Positions 1-6,992 of a stretch of DNA of 13,978 nt are shown one piece after another (position 1 is the first letter of the stretch; each line of letters starts with the position of its first letter). The translations under genes and the position numbers were made by a program. Source of the stretch: Deltaproteobacteria bacterium (lineage in GTDB: Bacteria; Desulfobacterota; DSM-4660; Desulfatiglandales; B25-G16); contig JAFDHR010000061.1 of assembly GCA_019308645.1 (NCBI GenBank), positions 1-13,978 on the forward strand, in the 5' to 3' direction. The notes below the pieces were generated by a model. That model was not told the origin of the DNA. It did not search any database and was given only the letters and a program-made list of their open reading frames with translations.

Positions 1-148
1 GGGGACAAAGGGGAGGGGGCCACCCTCTTCCCAGCCCTCTCCCCTGTCTGCGTGCGGACACGCACAGGCAGGCATCAAGGGAGAGGGAGTATTTTTGCAG
101 TTTGTAAATTTCTGATGGTACAGTTAATCTCTTTCCAGATCTTTTATC
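1..148. repeat. Non-coding leader with nested inverted repeat
   Basis: No supportable gene is seen here. The stretch contains a nested palindrome. Outer arms CCCTCTCCC (35-43) and GGGAGAGGG (79-87) are perfectly complementary, and inside them TGCGTG and CACGCA form a 4-nt-loop hairpin around positions 49-64. The C/G-rich arms are followed by an AT-rich stretch but not by a clean run of T. It could be the end of an upstream transcription unit or an intergenic repeat, and the window edge prevents a decision. Confidence 0.4.
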
Positions 149-169
149 TTGTATGATTCATTTAATGAG

Positions 170-625
170 ATGAAAGTTATATTTGTCTGTAGAGCTAATA
201 TCTGCCGGAGTTTTATGGCAGAGCGCGTGTTCAGAAGAAGGCTGAAGGAGCATAATCGCAACGATATAGAGGTTTCTTCAGCGGCCCTCTATGATATGGG
301 TAGAGCGCCAGCGGACCCCAGATCTGTAGAGCTATTGAATAAAAAGGGATTTGATGGCTATGGTCATAAATCAAGACCGCTTACAGAGGATATGATTGCT
401 GAGGCGGATAAAGTTATTGCCATGGAGGGTGCGCATCAAGAGGTGATAATTGATAAATATCCTGATGCAGAAGGCAAGGTGTATCTCCTCAAATCATTTT
501 CAGAAAATTACAATGGATTGGATGAGGACATCAAGGATCCTTCGGGGCGTTCAGATTACCATTACAGGCTCTGCTTTGCAGAAATATACATGGCCGTTGA
601 AGGATTGACAAAAAGATGTATTTAG
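170..625 (+). CDS. Low-molecular-weight protein tyrosine phosphatase (Wzb/Etp type)
   Basis: This 151-residue cytoplasmic enzyme should hydrolyse phosphotyrosine, most likely on the EPS autokinase encoded at 4239-6992. The signature P-loop CX5R is read as CRANICRS near the N-terminus (Cys7, Arg13), and the general-acid loop is present as DPSGRS (Asp123). Length and architecture fit the LMW-PTP family, whose arsenate reductase relatives have the same fold but are less likely beside an EPS locus. I chose the ATG at 170 because family members begin immediately before the P-loop strand as MKVIFVC. The reading frame extends to a TTG at 149, adding seven residues with no support. No convincing Shine-Dalgarno precedes either start. 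The 3' end overlaps the next gene by 10 bp, which suggests co-translation. Confidence 0.9.
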   Translation: MKVIFVCRANICRSFMAERVFRRRLKEHNRNDIEVSSAALYDMGRAPADPRSVELLNKKGFDGYGHKSRPLTEDMIAEADKVIAMEGAHQEVIIDKYPDAEGKVYLLKSFSENYNGLDEDIKDPSGRSDYHYRLCFAEIYMAVEGLTKRCI

Positions 626-1410
626 AATATTGGGGCCTTGAAAAACACCCCTTTGAAAATGTTCCAGACCCTGAATTTATGTACTACTCGCAAGAGCACG
701 AGGAAGCGCTCGTTCGGCTTGTCTATGCGGTGAAAAGGAACAAAGGAGCGGCCCTTCTTACCGGGGAGGTGGGCTGCGGAAAGACCGTCTTGAGCAAGGT
801 CTTGATCCAGAATCTTCCAGAAACTGAGTATGATATAGGATTGGTGACAAATCCGTCACTTGGGCCCGCAGACTTCTTAAAGGAGATACTGTATCAACTT
901 GGTCTGAAATTCGATACAAATTCAAAGGCTGATTTTTTGAATTTGTTGAATGAAAGGATGCTGGAGAACATAAAGCAGGATAAGACCACCCTGTTGATCG
1001 TAGATGAGGCACAGTTAATTTATCAAGAAACATTCGAAGAGGTACGCCTGCTCTTGAATTTCCAGTTAAACGATAGATTCCTCCTTACGCTCATCCTCAT
1101 GGGACAGCCGGAGTTAAGGAATATTATAAGGGGGATTAAACAACTGGATCAGAGGATTGCCATCAGGTATCATTTGAACCCCCTTAATTTGGAGCAGACA
1201 GTAAGATATATTGTCTTTCGCTTGAAAAAGGCCGGTTTGAAAAGAAGTATATTCACCAAGCAGGCTGTAGCTGAGGTATTTAATTATTCACAGGGGATTC
1301 CGAGAAATATCAACAACGCCTGTGATATGAGCCTTTTAATAGGGTTCAGTTCAAAGGCAGAATTTATTAATTCCAGGATCATCAAAAGTGTTATAGAGGA
1401 TTTGACTTAA
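616..1410 (+). CDS. ExeA/GspA-like AAA ATPase, EPS/PEP-CTERM-locus type
   Basis: A 264-residue P-loop ATPase. Walker A is GEVGCGKT (residues 50-57) and Walker B is LLIVDEAQ (126-133). A sensor-1-like strand with LMGQPEL follows (161-167), then an arginine-containing RIAIRYHL segment and a helical lid ending in GIPRNINNACD. The opening MYLEYWGLEKHPFENVPDPEF is typical of the ExeA family. The compact length without a C-terminal peptidoglycan-binding domain matches the short ATPases found in PEP-CTERM/exosortase-associated EPS loci, but no exosortase or PEP-CTERM protein is visible here. The ATG overlaps the phosphatase gene by 10 bp, with an AAGGA-like ribosome site about 11 nt upstream. Its exact role is not established; energising assembly or regulating EPS export is an inference. 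The stop shares the palindrome TTAA with the convergent gene. Confidence 0.88.
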   Translation: MYLEYWGLEKHPFENVPDPEFMYYSQEHEEALVRLVYAVKRNKGAALLTGEVGCGKTVLSKVLIQNLPETEYDIGLVTNPSLGPADFLKEILYQLGLKFDTNSKADFLNLLNERMLENIKQDKTTLLIVDEAQLIYQETFEEVRLLLNFQLNDRFLLTLILMGQPELRNIIRGIKQLDQRIAIRYHLNPLNLEQTVRYIVFRLKKAGLKRSIFTKQAVAEVFNYSQGIPRNINNACDMSLLIGFSSKAEFINSRIIKSVIEDLT

Positions 1411-2468
1411 TGTGGAATTTCCTCTTCGGAAACGCTGCCCGCAATATGTAGTAGTGGATTTTCATCCAATTTTATTATCTCATCCTCCCTCATTATATTT
1501 CCCCTGCCATCAGAGAGAAGTTTGAGAGCCGGTTTCATGGGATTTTCTTCATTCGTGGCGATGACCTGGCCTACAGCCTTATTGTTGAGTCTGACATAGC
1601 TTCCTATCGGGTATATGGATATTTCTTTAATAAAGGCCTTAATTACCTTTGATGAAAACAGAAGGCTCTTGGAAAAGATCACTTCCCTGATTGAAACATG
1701 TTGCGTTATTGCTTTTCTATGTGGGCGGTTGTGGATCATTGCCTCATAAGTGTCAACAATACCTACTATCTTTGCATATTCGCAGATTTCTTCTCCTTTA
1801 AGCCCACTGGGGTAACCCTGGCCGTTTTCCCTCTCATGGTGTTCGTATGCCACACGAGGAAGCCATGGATAGTCTTCTTTAAACGGGGATAAGATAGCAC
1901 GTCCTATCTCCGGGTGTTTCCTTATAATAGCTACCTCGGAGTCGGCTAATTTGCCTTTCTTTTTGGTAATACTTTCAGGTATCTTGAACATGCCTACATC
2001 ATAAAGCATTGCGTAGAGTCCGAGTTCGAGAAGTTGTCCCCTGGAGTATCCCATGCCCTGGCCGATCTTGAGGGCATATGCCAGGGTGTTAATTGGTCGG
2101 GAAATGGTGTAGTCTTCTTCAGGATTGAAATGGGTGGTTGACTGATAAACTTTATTAATCTGGTCCGGTGTATTAATGATTTTGTTGATTAGAATGAGGG
2201 CCGGGTCAATCTTGAAGGCTCTATTATCTACGACATTTTTCCTGACCTCTTTGATATAGCGCTGGACGTTTGAGAAAAATTCTTTAATGTATTTGTCAGT
2301 TTTCGAAATGGCCGCCTCTGCAGGTGGGGATTTTTTATCTACTGATAATTTGAGTTCTTCTAAGGCACTAAGGCGGAAGGATTCAGATTGCTTTTCAGAT
2401 TTCCCGTATTTGTTGGGTTTTCCCTTTTTTGTTATGCCTTGCTTGATGATGTCAGAAAATCTGACCAT
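1407..2468 (-). CDS. HD-GYP domain protein with degenerate metal site
   Basis: A 353-residue protein of the HD-GYP family (c-di-GMP phosphodiesterases). The N-terminal ~110 residues are basic and unrecognised. The HD-GYP core runs from about 120 to 290, followed by the usual C-terminal small domain (IYPIGSYVRLNNKAVGQVI). Conserved pieces are HPEIGRAIL (His185), EHHE (His210-His211), NGQGYPSGLKGEEI (GYP at 218-220) and IVDTYEAM (Asp239). The defining HDxGK motif, however, reads YDVGM (156-160), the metal-binding His expected in the first core helix appears as Arg (SRPINTLAYAL), and the D of DGxGYP is Asn. Catalysis may therefore be weakened or lost, leaving a c-di-GMP-binding or structural role. 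It is convergent with the ATPase gene (4-bp stop overlap) and divergent from the export lipoprotein gene. The ribosome site is weak. Confidence 0.87.
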   Translation of the reverse strand: MVRFSDIIKQGITKKGKPNKYGKSEKQSESFRLSALEELKLSVDKKSPPAEAAISKTDKYIKEFFSNVQRYIKEVRKNVVDNRAFKIDPALILINKIINTPDQINKVYQSTTHFNPEEDYTISRPINTLAYALKIGQGMGYSRGQLLELGLYAMLYDVGMFKIPESITKKKGKLADSEVAIIRKHPEIGRAILSPFKEDYPWLPRVAYEHHERENGQGYPSGLKGEEICEYAKIVGIVDTYEAMIHNRPHRKAITQHVSIREVIFSKSLLFSSKVIKAFIKEISIYPIGSYVRLNNKAVGQVIATNEENPMKPALKLLSDGRGNIMREDEIIKLDENPLLHIAGSVSEEEIPH

Positions 2469-2569
2469 TATTTTTTAATATGCCTTTTATGTTTTGCATG
2501 CGTTCACGGGTTCCAAGTTTACACCTGCCCGACGCCCGCCTGTCATACCGCGGGCATACATTTAACCTT

Positions 2570-2700
2570 GACGACTTCGTAAAAAGTCGTCAATCCGGTG
2601 AAAACCGGAGTCCAGATGGCCTGTAACTGCCTGAAAAGACTGGATTCCGACTTTCGCCGGAATGACGGAAAATGGTATTTTTGGACTTTTTACGAGTTCA
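2570..2700. mobile_element. MITE-like palindromic element flanked by 10-bp direct repeat
   Basis: A non-coding element of about 130 bp. Terminal arms TCGTAAAAAGTC (2577-2588) and GACTTTTTACGA (2684-2695) are perfect 12-bp inverted repeats. A second pair of 21-nt imperfect arms lies inside (2595-2615 and 2640-2660), separated by a 24-nt loop, and the left end also folds on itself (GACGACTT/AAGTCGTC, 2570-2577/2584-2591). The direct repeat TTAACCTTGA occurs at 2562-2571 and 2701-2710, consistent with a target-site duplication, although it also resembles the local GAACC heptamers. No transposase is encoded. I recall similar arms as dispersed repeats in deltaproteobacterial genomes, which could not be checked here. 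Confidence 0.6.
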
Positions 2701-2800
2701 TTAACCTTGAACCCCGCCTGCCATCCGGCGGGCAGGCCTGAACTTTGAACCGTGAACGGTTACCATGTTTTTTCTAATTATGGATTTTACTTAATGGATA

Positions 2801-2809
2801 TGTTATATT
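2801..2809 (+). promoter_or_regulatory. Possible extended -10 promoter for the export lipoprotein gene
   Basis: TGTTATATT fits the extended -10 pattern TGnTATAAT with one mismatch, in an AT-rich stretch about 65 bp upstream of the ATG at 2874. No good -35 box lies at the usual distance (TGGATT at 2781-2786), so this rests on the extended -10 alone. AT-rich DNA produces such matches often. Confidence 0.25.
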
Positions 2810-2873
2810 ATATTAATTATTTATATTCAATACTAATATTTTGGTAATTGCACTTCGTAATGGAGTTGTTGGG

Positions 2874-4034
2874 ATGCTTTTCTGTAATGGTATACGAAAT
2901 CTTTTCATGATGATTGTTGTGAGTATATTTATCTCATCCCTTTTGGCATGTACTTCCATGGTAAGGGGGATCCCTGTGAAGGAATTTGGACCGCCAAGGG
3001 CTGCTTTAGAGATAGACCAGGGTCGGCAACAAAAGATAATAGAAGAAATCATCAAGATGAGCCAGGTCACAGAAAATAGCGTCTTTACTGAAAAACGAGG
3101 AGTCCCTGAGTACAAAATAGGGCCAGGTGATGTCTTGACTATTACTTTCTGGGATGGTCCTAAATCGACACCATTTACCACCGTGGTCAGACCGGATGGG
3201 AAGATATCCTATTCCTATTTTGATGATATTCCCGTGGCTGGCCATACAGCCTATGAGGTGGACAATATACTGACAGATGCCATGAAGAAATATATTCGCA
3301 ATCCGAGAATAGACGTTGCTATAAAGGAATACAAAAGCAAGAGCGCTCTCCTTTCCGGGCAGATTAACCAGTTGCGGACCGGTATTTCAGGACCTGGAAA
3401 ATATCCTCTGAAAGGCAAGACGAGGATACTTGAACTGATGGTGATGGCCGGAGGGCCGATATTGACTGAAACCCAGGGGGCGGTCGTGGGCCAGATATCC
3501 GGAAGTGCAGATCTCAGGCACGTGGAGGTGGTGAGAAAAGGGAAAAAATATACGCTCAACATTTACAGGGTCATGTTCAAGGGAGATATGAGCCAGAATA
3601 TTGTCTTGGATGACGGCGATATTATAACGGTTCCGGAACTGCCGACTTTTGGCGAAAGGGTATATGTGTTTGGGGAGGTCAACGCCCAGGGGCTTTACAG
3701 GCTGAAGGATGCGCCTGATTTACTGGCGGCTATATCCCAGGCCGGCGGGACGACAATCGTGGCCGTGGATTCGGATATAAAGATCATCAGGGCCTATAAG
3801 CCTGGCAAACGCAAACCCATCGTACTCTCTGCCAATTTGGATCAGATATTAAAGAAGGGAGACATTGCCCAGAATATACCGCTTAAGGACGGCGATGTCG
3901 TTTATGTCCCGAGGACGGCAATAGGGAATATTAATCAATTCATCGCAAACACCGTGCCGCTCCTGGATTACCTGTTCTATCCCGGGAGGTACAGGGATGC
4001 ATACTGGCAGACGCAACGTCTGAGGATCAAGTAA
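2874..4034 (+). CDS. Wza-type polysaccharide export outer-membrane lipoprotein
   Basis: This 386-residue lipoprotein forms the outer-membrane export channel for the polysaccharide. A signal peptide with a hydrophobic core (LFMMIVVSIFIS) ends in the lipobox SLLAC, with acylated Cys26. A poly-export domain follows (YKIGPGDVLTITFWDGP through about residue 155). Then come two SLBB domains, the first around SGPGKYPLKGKTRILELMVMAGGP and the second around VYVFGEVNAQGLYRLKDAPDLL. The C-terminal helix (INQFIANTVPLLDYLFYPG) would correspond to the outer-membrane helix barrel of Wza. Length is close to E. coli Wza (379). I chose the ATG at 2874 because GGAG sits 8 nt upstream and it yields a clean signal peptide. 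The frame opens earlier at a TTG (2841), which I consider spurious. The kinase/co-polymerase gene follows after a repeat-filled gap. Confidence 0.93.
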   Translation: MLFCNGIRNLFMMIVVSIFISSLLACTSMVRGIPVKEFGPPRAALEIDQGRQQKIIEEIIKMSQVTENSVFTEKRGVPEYKIGPGDVLTITFWDGPKSTPFTTVVRPDGKISYSYFDDIPVAGHTAYEVDNILTDAMKKYIRNPRIDVAIKEYKSKSALLSGQINQLRTGISGPGKYPLKGKTRILELMVMAGGPILTETQGAVVGQISGSADLRHVEVVRKGKKYTLNIYRVMFKGDMSQNIVLDDGDIITVPELPTFGERVYVFGEVNAQGLYRLKDAPDLLAAISQAGGTTIVAVDSDIKIIRAYKPGKRKPIVLSANLDQILKKGDIAQNIPLKDGDVVYVPRTAIGNINQFIANTVPLLDYLFYPGRYRDAYWQTQRLRIK

Positions 4035-4238
4035 CACCGGGATTGAGCGGTTCAACGTTCACGCCTGCCCGCCCGCCATCGCTTCGCTCAGGTGAGGCGG
4101 GCGGGGATGAAAGAGGCTAATCTGAGCGTCATGTTATAAAGTTAAGGCAGTATACTGTAACCTTTGAACCTTTTAACCTTGAACCTTTGAACCCTGAACC
4201 TTTGAACCGCTCACTTTAGGTAACAGATAGGTATTTTA
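4035..4238. repeat. Composite intergenic repeat, copy 2, with GAACC heptamer array
   Basis: This gap between the export lipoprotein and autokinase genes is filled by a repeat unit at about 4044-4213. Its ends are perfect 12-bp inverted repeats TGAGCGGTTCAA (4044-4055) and TTGAACCGCTCA (4202-4213). CGTTCAC follows the left arm. A GC-rich hairpin has perfect 10-bp arms CCCGCCCGCC (4068-4077) and GGCGGGCGGG (4096-4105). Seven tandem 7-8-mers ending in AACC occupy 4155-4208 (CTGTAACC, TTTGAACC, TTTTAACC, TTGAACC, TTTGAACC, CTGAACC, TTTGAACC). The hairpin could weaken transcription after the lipoprotein gene, but no T-run follows it, so I do not call a terminator. Confidence 0.65.
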
Positions 4239-6992
4239 ATGGCCCAATATGATATAAATTTGCGAGACTACTGGCGTGTTATCAAAAAAAGGAAGTTCAT
4301 CATCGTCTTTACTGTTCTTGCTATGGGGTTGTACAGTCTCATCTTTGCCATCATGGGACAGCCTACTCCTTTATACAGGGCAAGCGCCAGTGTAAAGATT
4401 GAGAAAACCGGCTCTGTGACGGGTCTTTATATACAGGCCATATCCTGGTCTCAGACGGATGATATGGAGACCCAGGCCGCGGTGATCCAAAGTTATCTTA
4501 TTATGGAAAAGGTGGCCAAGAGCCTCGGCATGATACCGGCAGATCTCCCCTCTGAAAAGGTACGTGCCAACAGCAGGTACCTGGGCATTATATTAAATCT
4601 GAAAAACCAGGTGGAAACACAGCAGGAAGGTTACAGTAATATAATTAACATTATAGTAACCTCTGATGATCCCGGGTTAGCCCAACGCCTTGCCAATGCC
4701 GTTGCGCATGTTTACAAGGAAGAACGTACCCGTGATCTTAACAAGAGGACCCTTGAAGCAAAGCGGTTCATAGAGAATCAACTGAAGATTATTAAGGAAA
4801 GATTAAGAAACTCTGAAGAGAGCGTGAGGGATTTCAGGGAAAATAACAAGTTTGTTTCCTTGAGTGCTCAGACCTCGGCTATGCTTGGTCAGATGGCAAA
4901 AATACAAACGGTCTATGAAAAGGCAGTGGCGGATCATAAAAAGATAAGGGAGATAAGAAAACTGCTTAAAGGGGCAAAAGAAAAACACCTGACCTCAAAG
5001 ACCAGTTTTTATATTAAGGAGGCGCCGACCCTATATAAGAATCTCAATGATAGAGTCGTTCAACTCATGTTAAAGAGGGATTCCCTGCTTCTCACCTACA
5101 CAAAAAACTTTCCTCAAGTCGTGGAGATCAACCGTCAGATTAGGGAAATAGTAAAGAGTATGGAGGCACAGTTATTCTCCCAGGAGAGGACCGTTGCAGA
5201 AAACATAAAGACCTTGAAAAAGAAACTTCATGAAATTGATAAACAGATCAAGCTATTGCCGGAGACCGGGCTGCAGCTTGCAAGATTGGAAAGGCAAGTT
5301 AAGGTAAACATGGAGGTTTACAGCCTTCTTGAGAAGAAGTATCAGGAGTCGTTGATTAAAGAGGCTGAAAAGATTGAGGAGGTTAAGATAGTAAAGCCTG
5401 CCCTTGAGCCTGCTATTCCCATAAACCCGCCCAAGACAAAGGCCACAGCGGCTGTGGGGATTCTCATCGGATTGATATTGGGTATTGTTTTTGCCTTTAT
5501 AATTGAGACCTTTGATACCTCAATAGCTGCAATCGAAGAGGTGGAGGATTTTCTTGGTGTTCATGTGCTGGGAATAATCCCTTATGTTAGCATTCAGGAG
5601 ATCAAGGCAACCACCAAGGAGAAGTTCTCAGGTGATGTAGATGAAGAAATCGCAAACAGGAATGCCAGGTTGGTTACACACTTTGCGCCAAAAACAGTGC
5701 TTGCAGAGAGTTTCAGGGCACTCAGGACGAATCTGAGTTTTACCAACCTTGAAAATGATATTAAGACCACAGTCGTTACCAGTTCCTCTCGCGGAGAAGG
5801 AAAGACAAGCGCGGTGGCTAACCTTGCCATTACCATGGCTCAATCAGGCAACAAGGTGCTCCTTGTTGATGGAGATCTCAGGAAGCCGATTATTTCAAGG
5901 ATATTCGGCCTTGATCAGGCGCCTGGTCTTGCAGATGTTATATTAGGCAATTATGAATGGAGGGAGGCGGTCAGGACCATTACCGATGTCATGATGGGGA
6001 AGATGAGCATGGATGATATTATGAAGACCCCGGGTATTGACAATCTATCTATAATAACATCCGGGACTATCTCCCCGAATCCAGCAGAACTGGTCAACTC
6101 AAAGAGTTTCAGCGAATTTATAAAGGATGCAAGATCAGAGTATGACATGGTGTTGATGGATTCGCCTCCGGTTTTGGCTGCTACTGACGCAGCAATCTTG
6201 AGTTCCAAGGTAGATGGGGTTGTTCTGGTGTATCAGGTGGGCAAGATCTCAAGGGGCGCCCTCAAACGGGCAAAAGCGCAGCTTGATAATGTCAGGGCAA
6301 ATGTAATAGGTGTTGTCCTTAATGGCCTGAAGGCAGAGATTAGCCCCGATTTTGCCGATAGTAACTATTATAAGTATTATTACGCCTATGGGGAAAAAGA
6401 AGAGAAGAGGAAGACCTTTTGGGGTAGAATATTCTCAATCCCTGGCCTTGTAGCAGGGGTTTTCGGGAAGAGATCAGAAAAAGAAAAAGAGGATAAAAAG
6501 TTCTCGGTATCAAAAATGGGAATTCTTTTGGTCGCAGTTTTATTCTTAATCGCTGGTATTTTATATCAAACCAATTACCTCAAGTTTCCACGCTATGTAA
6601 TCAGTTCATTCAAGGGCAACACCCAAAATACTCATGTGAAAGATAATTTAGCTAAGGTAAAGATCATGCCAATACCTCCCCCTAATAAGATGGAACAAGA
6701 GGATCTAAAGGATTCAGAACAGGCAATAGAGGCCAAGCCTTATACGATACAAATAATTGCCATGCGCGACTTAGAAAGCGCCAAACTATTTGTAAAAGAT
6801 CTTAAAGAGAAAGGAATGGATGCACACTGGGCCAGGGCAGATATTGAAGGCAGGGGGGTTTTGTATAGTGTTTTCATCGGACATTTCGCTGATAGGAAAG
6901 ATGCTGTGAGATACATGAAGGAAAAAGGAATAGAGAGATCATATCCAGGCAGTTGCGTGCTTGAGACACCCTTTCCTGCTTCCGGAGGATAA
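4239..6992 (+). CDS. Wzc-type polysaccharide co-polymerase / BY-kinase with C-terminal SPOR domain
   Basis: A 917-residue inner-membrane protein controlling chain length and export. The Wzz domain follows TM1 (about 19-39), with a long periplasmic coiled coil (160-380). A GNVR-like segment and a proline-rich stretch (387-399) lead into TM2 (404-422). The cytoplasmic tyrosine-autokinase domain has Walker A SSSRGEGKT (515-523), Walker A' VLLVDGDLRKP (540-550) and Walker B MVLMDSPP (637-644). A tyrosine cluster (Tyr710, 711, 713, 714, 715, 717) is the likely autophosphorylation tail. Wzc normally ends here. This protein continues with a basic linker, a third TM (about 760-777), a proline-containing linker and a SPOR domain (834-911, YTIQIIAMRDLESAKLF and LYSVFIGHF). 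SPOR domains bind denuded septal peptidoglycan, and the topology places it in the periplasm. Start ATG 4239 has a weak AGG site (4229-4231). The phosphatase at 170-625 is the expected partner. Confidence 0.95.
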   Translation: MAQYDINLRDYWRVIKKRKFIIVFTVLAMGLYSLIFAIMGQPTPLYRASASVKIEKTGSVTGLYIQAISWSQTDDMETQAAVIQSYLIMEKVAKSLGMIPADLPSEKVRANSRYLGIILNLKNQVETQQEGYSNIINIIVTSDDPGLAQRLANAVAHVYKEERTRDLNKRTLEAKRFIENQLKIIKERLRNSEESVRDFRENNKFVSLSAQTSAMLGQMAKIQTVYEKAVADHKKIREIRKLLKGAKEKHLTSKTSFYIKEAPTLYKNLNDRVVQLMLKRDSLLLTYTKNFPQVVEINRQIREIVKSMEAQLFSQERTVAENIKTLKKKLHEIDKQIKLLPETGLQLARLERQVKVNMEVYSLLEKKYQESLIKEAEKIEEVKIVKPALEPAIPINPPKTKATAAVGILIGLILGIVFAFIIETFDTSIAAIEEVEDFLGVHVLGIIPYVSIQEIKATTKEKFSGDVDEEIANRNARLVTHFAPKTVLAESFRALRTNLSFTNLENDIKTTVVTSSSRGEGKTSAVANLAITMAQSGNKVLLVDGDLRKPIISRIFGLDQAPGLADVILGNYEWREAVRTITDVMMGKMSMDDIMKTPGIDNLSIITSGTISPNPAELVNSKSFSEFIKDARSEYDMVLMDSPPVLAATDAAILSSKVDGVVLVYQVGKISRGALKRAKAQLDNVRANVIGVVLNGLKAEISPDFADSNYYKYYYAYGEKEEKRKTFWGRIFSIPGLVAGVFGKRSEKEKEDKKFSVSKMGILLVAVLFLIAGILYQTNYLKFPRYVISSFKGNTQNTHVKDNLAKVKIMPIPPPNKMEQEDLKDSEQAIEAKPYTIQIIAMRDLESAKLFVKDLKEKGMDAHWARADIEGRGVLYSVFIGHFADRKDAVRYMKEKGIERSYPGSCVLETPFPASGG

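Larger units (their letters stand above)
2469..2873. repeat. Composite intergenic repeat, copy 1 (HD-GYP / export lipoprotein gap)
   Basis: This 405-bp divergent gap shows no gene on either strand. A repeat unit spans 2501-2758, bounded by perfect inverted arms CGTTCACGG (2501-2509) and CCGTGAACG (2750-2758). The similarity extends inward with one indel and one mismatch. Inside are a small hairpin GCCCGC/GCGGGC (2534-2539/2550-2555), a nested MITE-like element, GAACC-type words (2701-2713 and 2742-2751), and a GC-rich hairpin GCCTGCC/GGCAGGC (2716-2722/2731-2737). The last ~100 bp is strongly AT-rich and probably holds the promoter of the downstream gene. Related arms and GAACC words occur in two other gaps of this locus. 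Confidence 0.6.

Noticed and set aside
149..169. Seven-residue N-terminal extension of the phosphatase from a TTG
   Set aside because: It has no ribosome site, and family members start at the MKVIFVC strand encoded from the ATG at 170.
2841..2873. TTG start for the export lipoprotein
   Set aside because: It would put 11 extra residues before the signal peptide. The ATG at 2874 has GGAG 8 nt upstream.
4068..4105. Rho-independent terminator after the export lipoprotein
   Set aside because: The 10-bp GC stem is strong, but the loop is long and no T-run follows. It is better explained as part of the repeat unit.
4155..4208. CRISPR-like array
   Set aside because: The units are 7-8 nt with no spacers of CRISPR length and no cas genes nearby.
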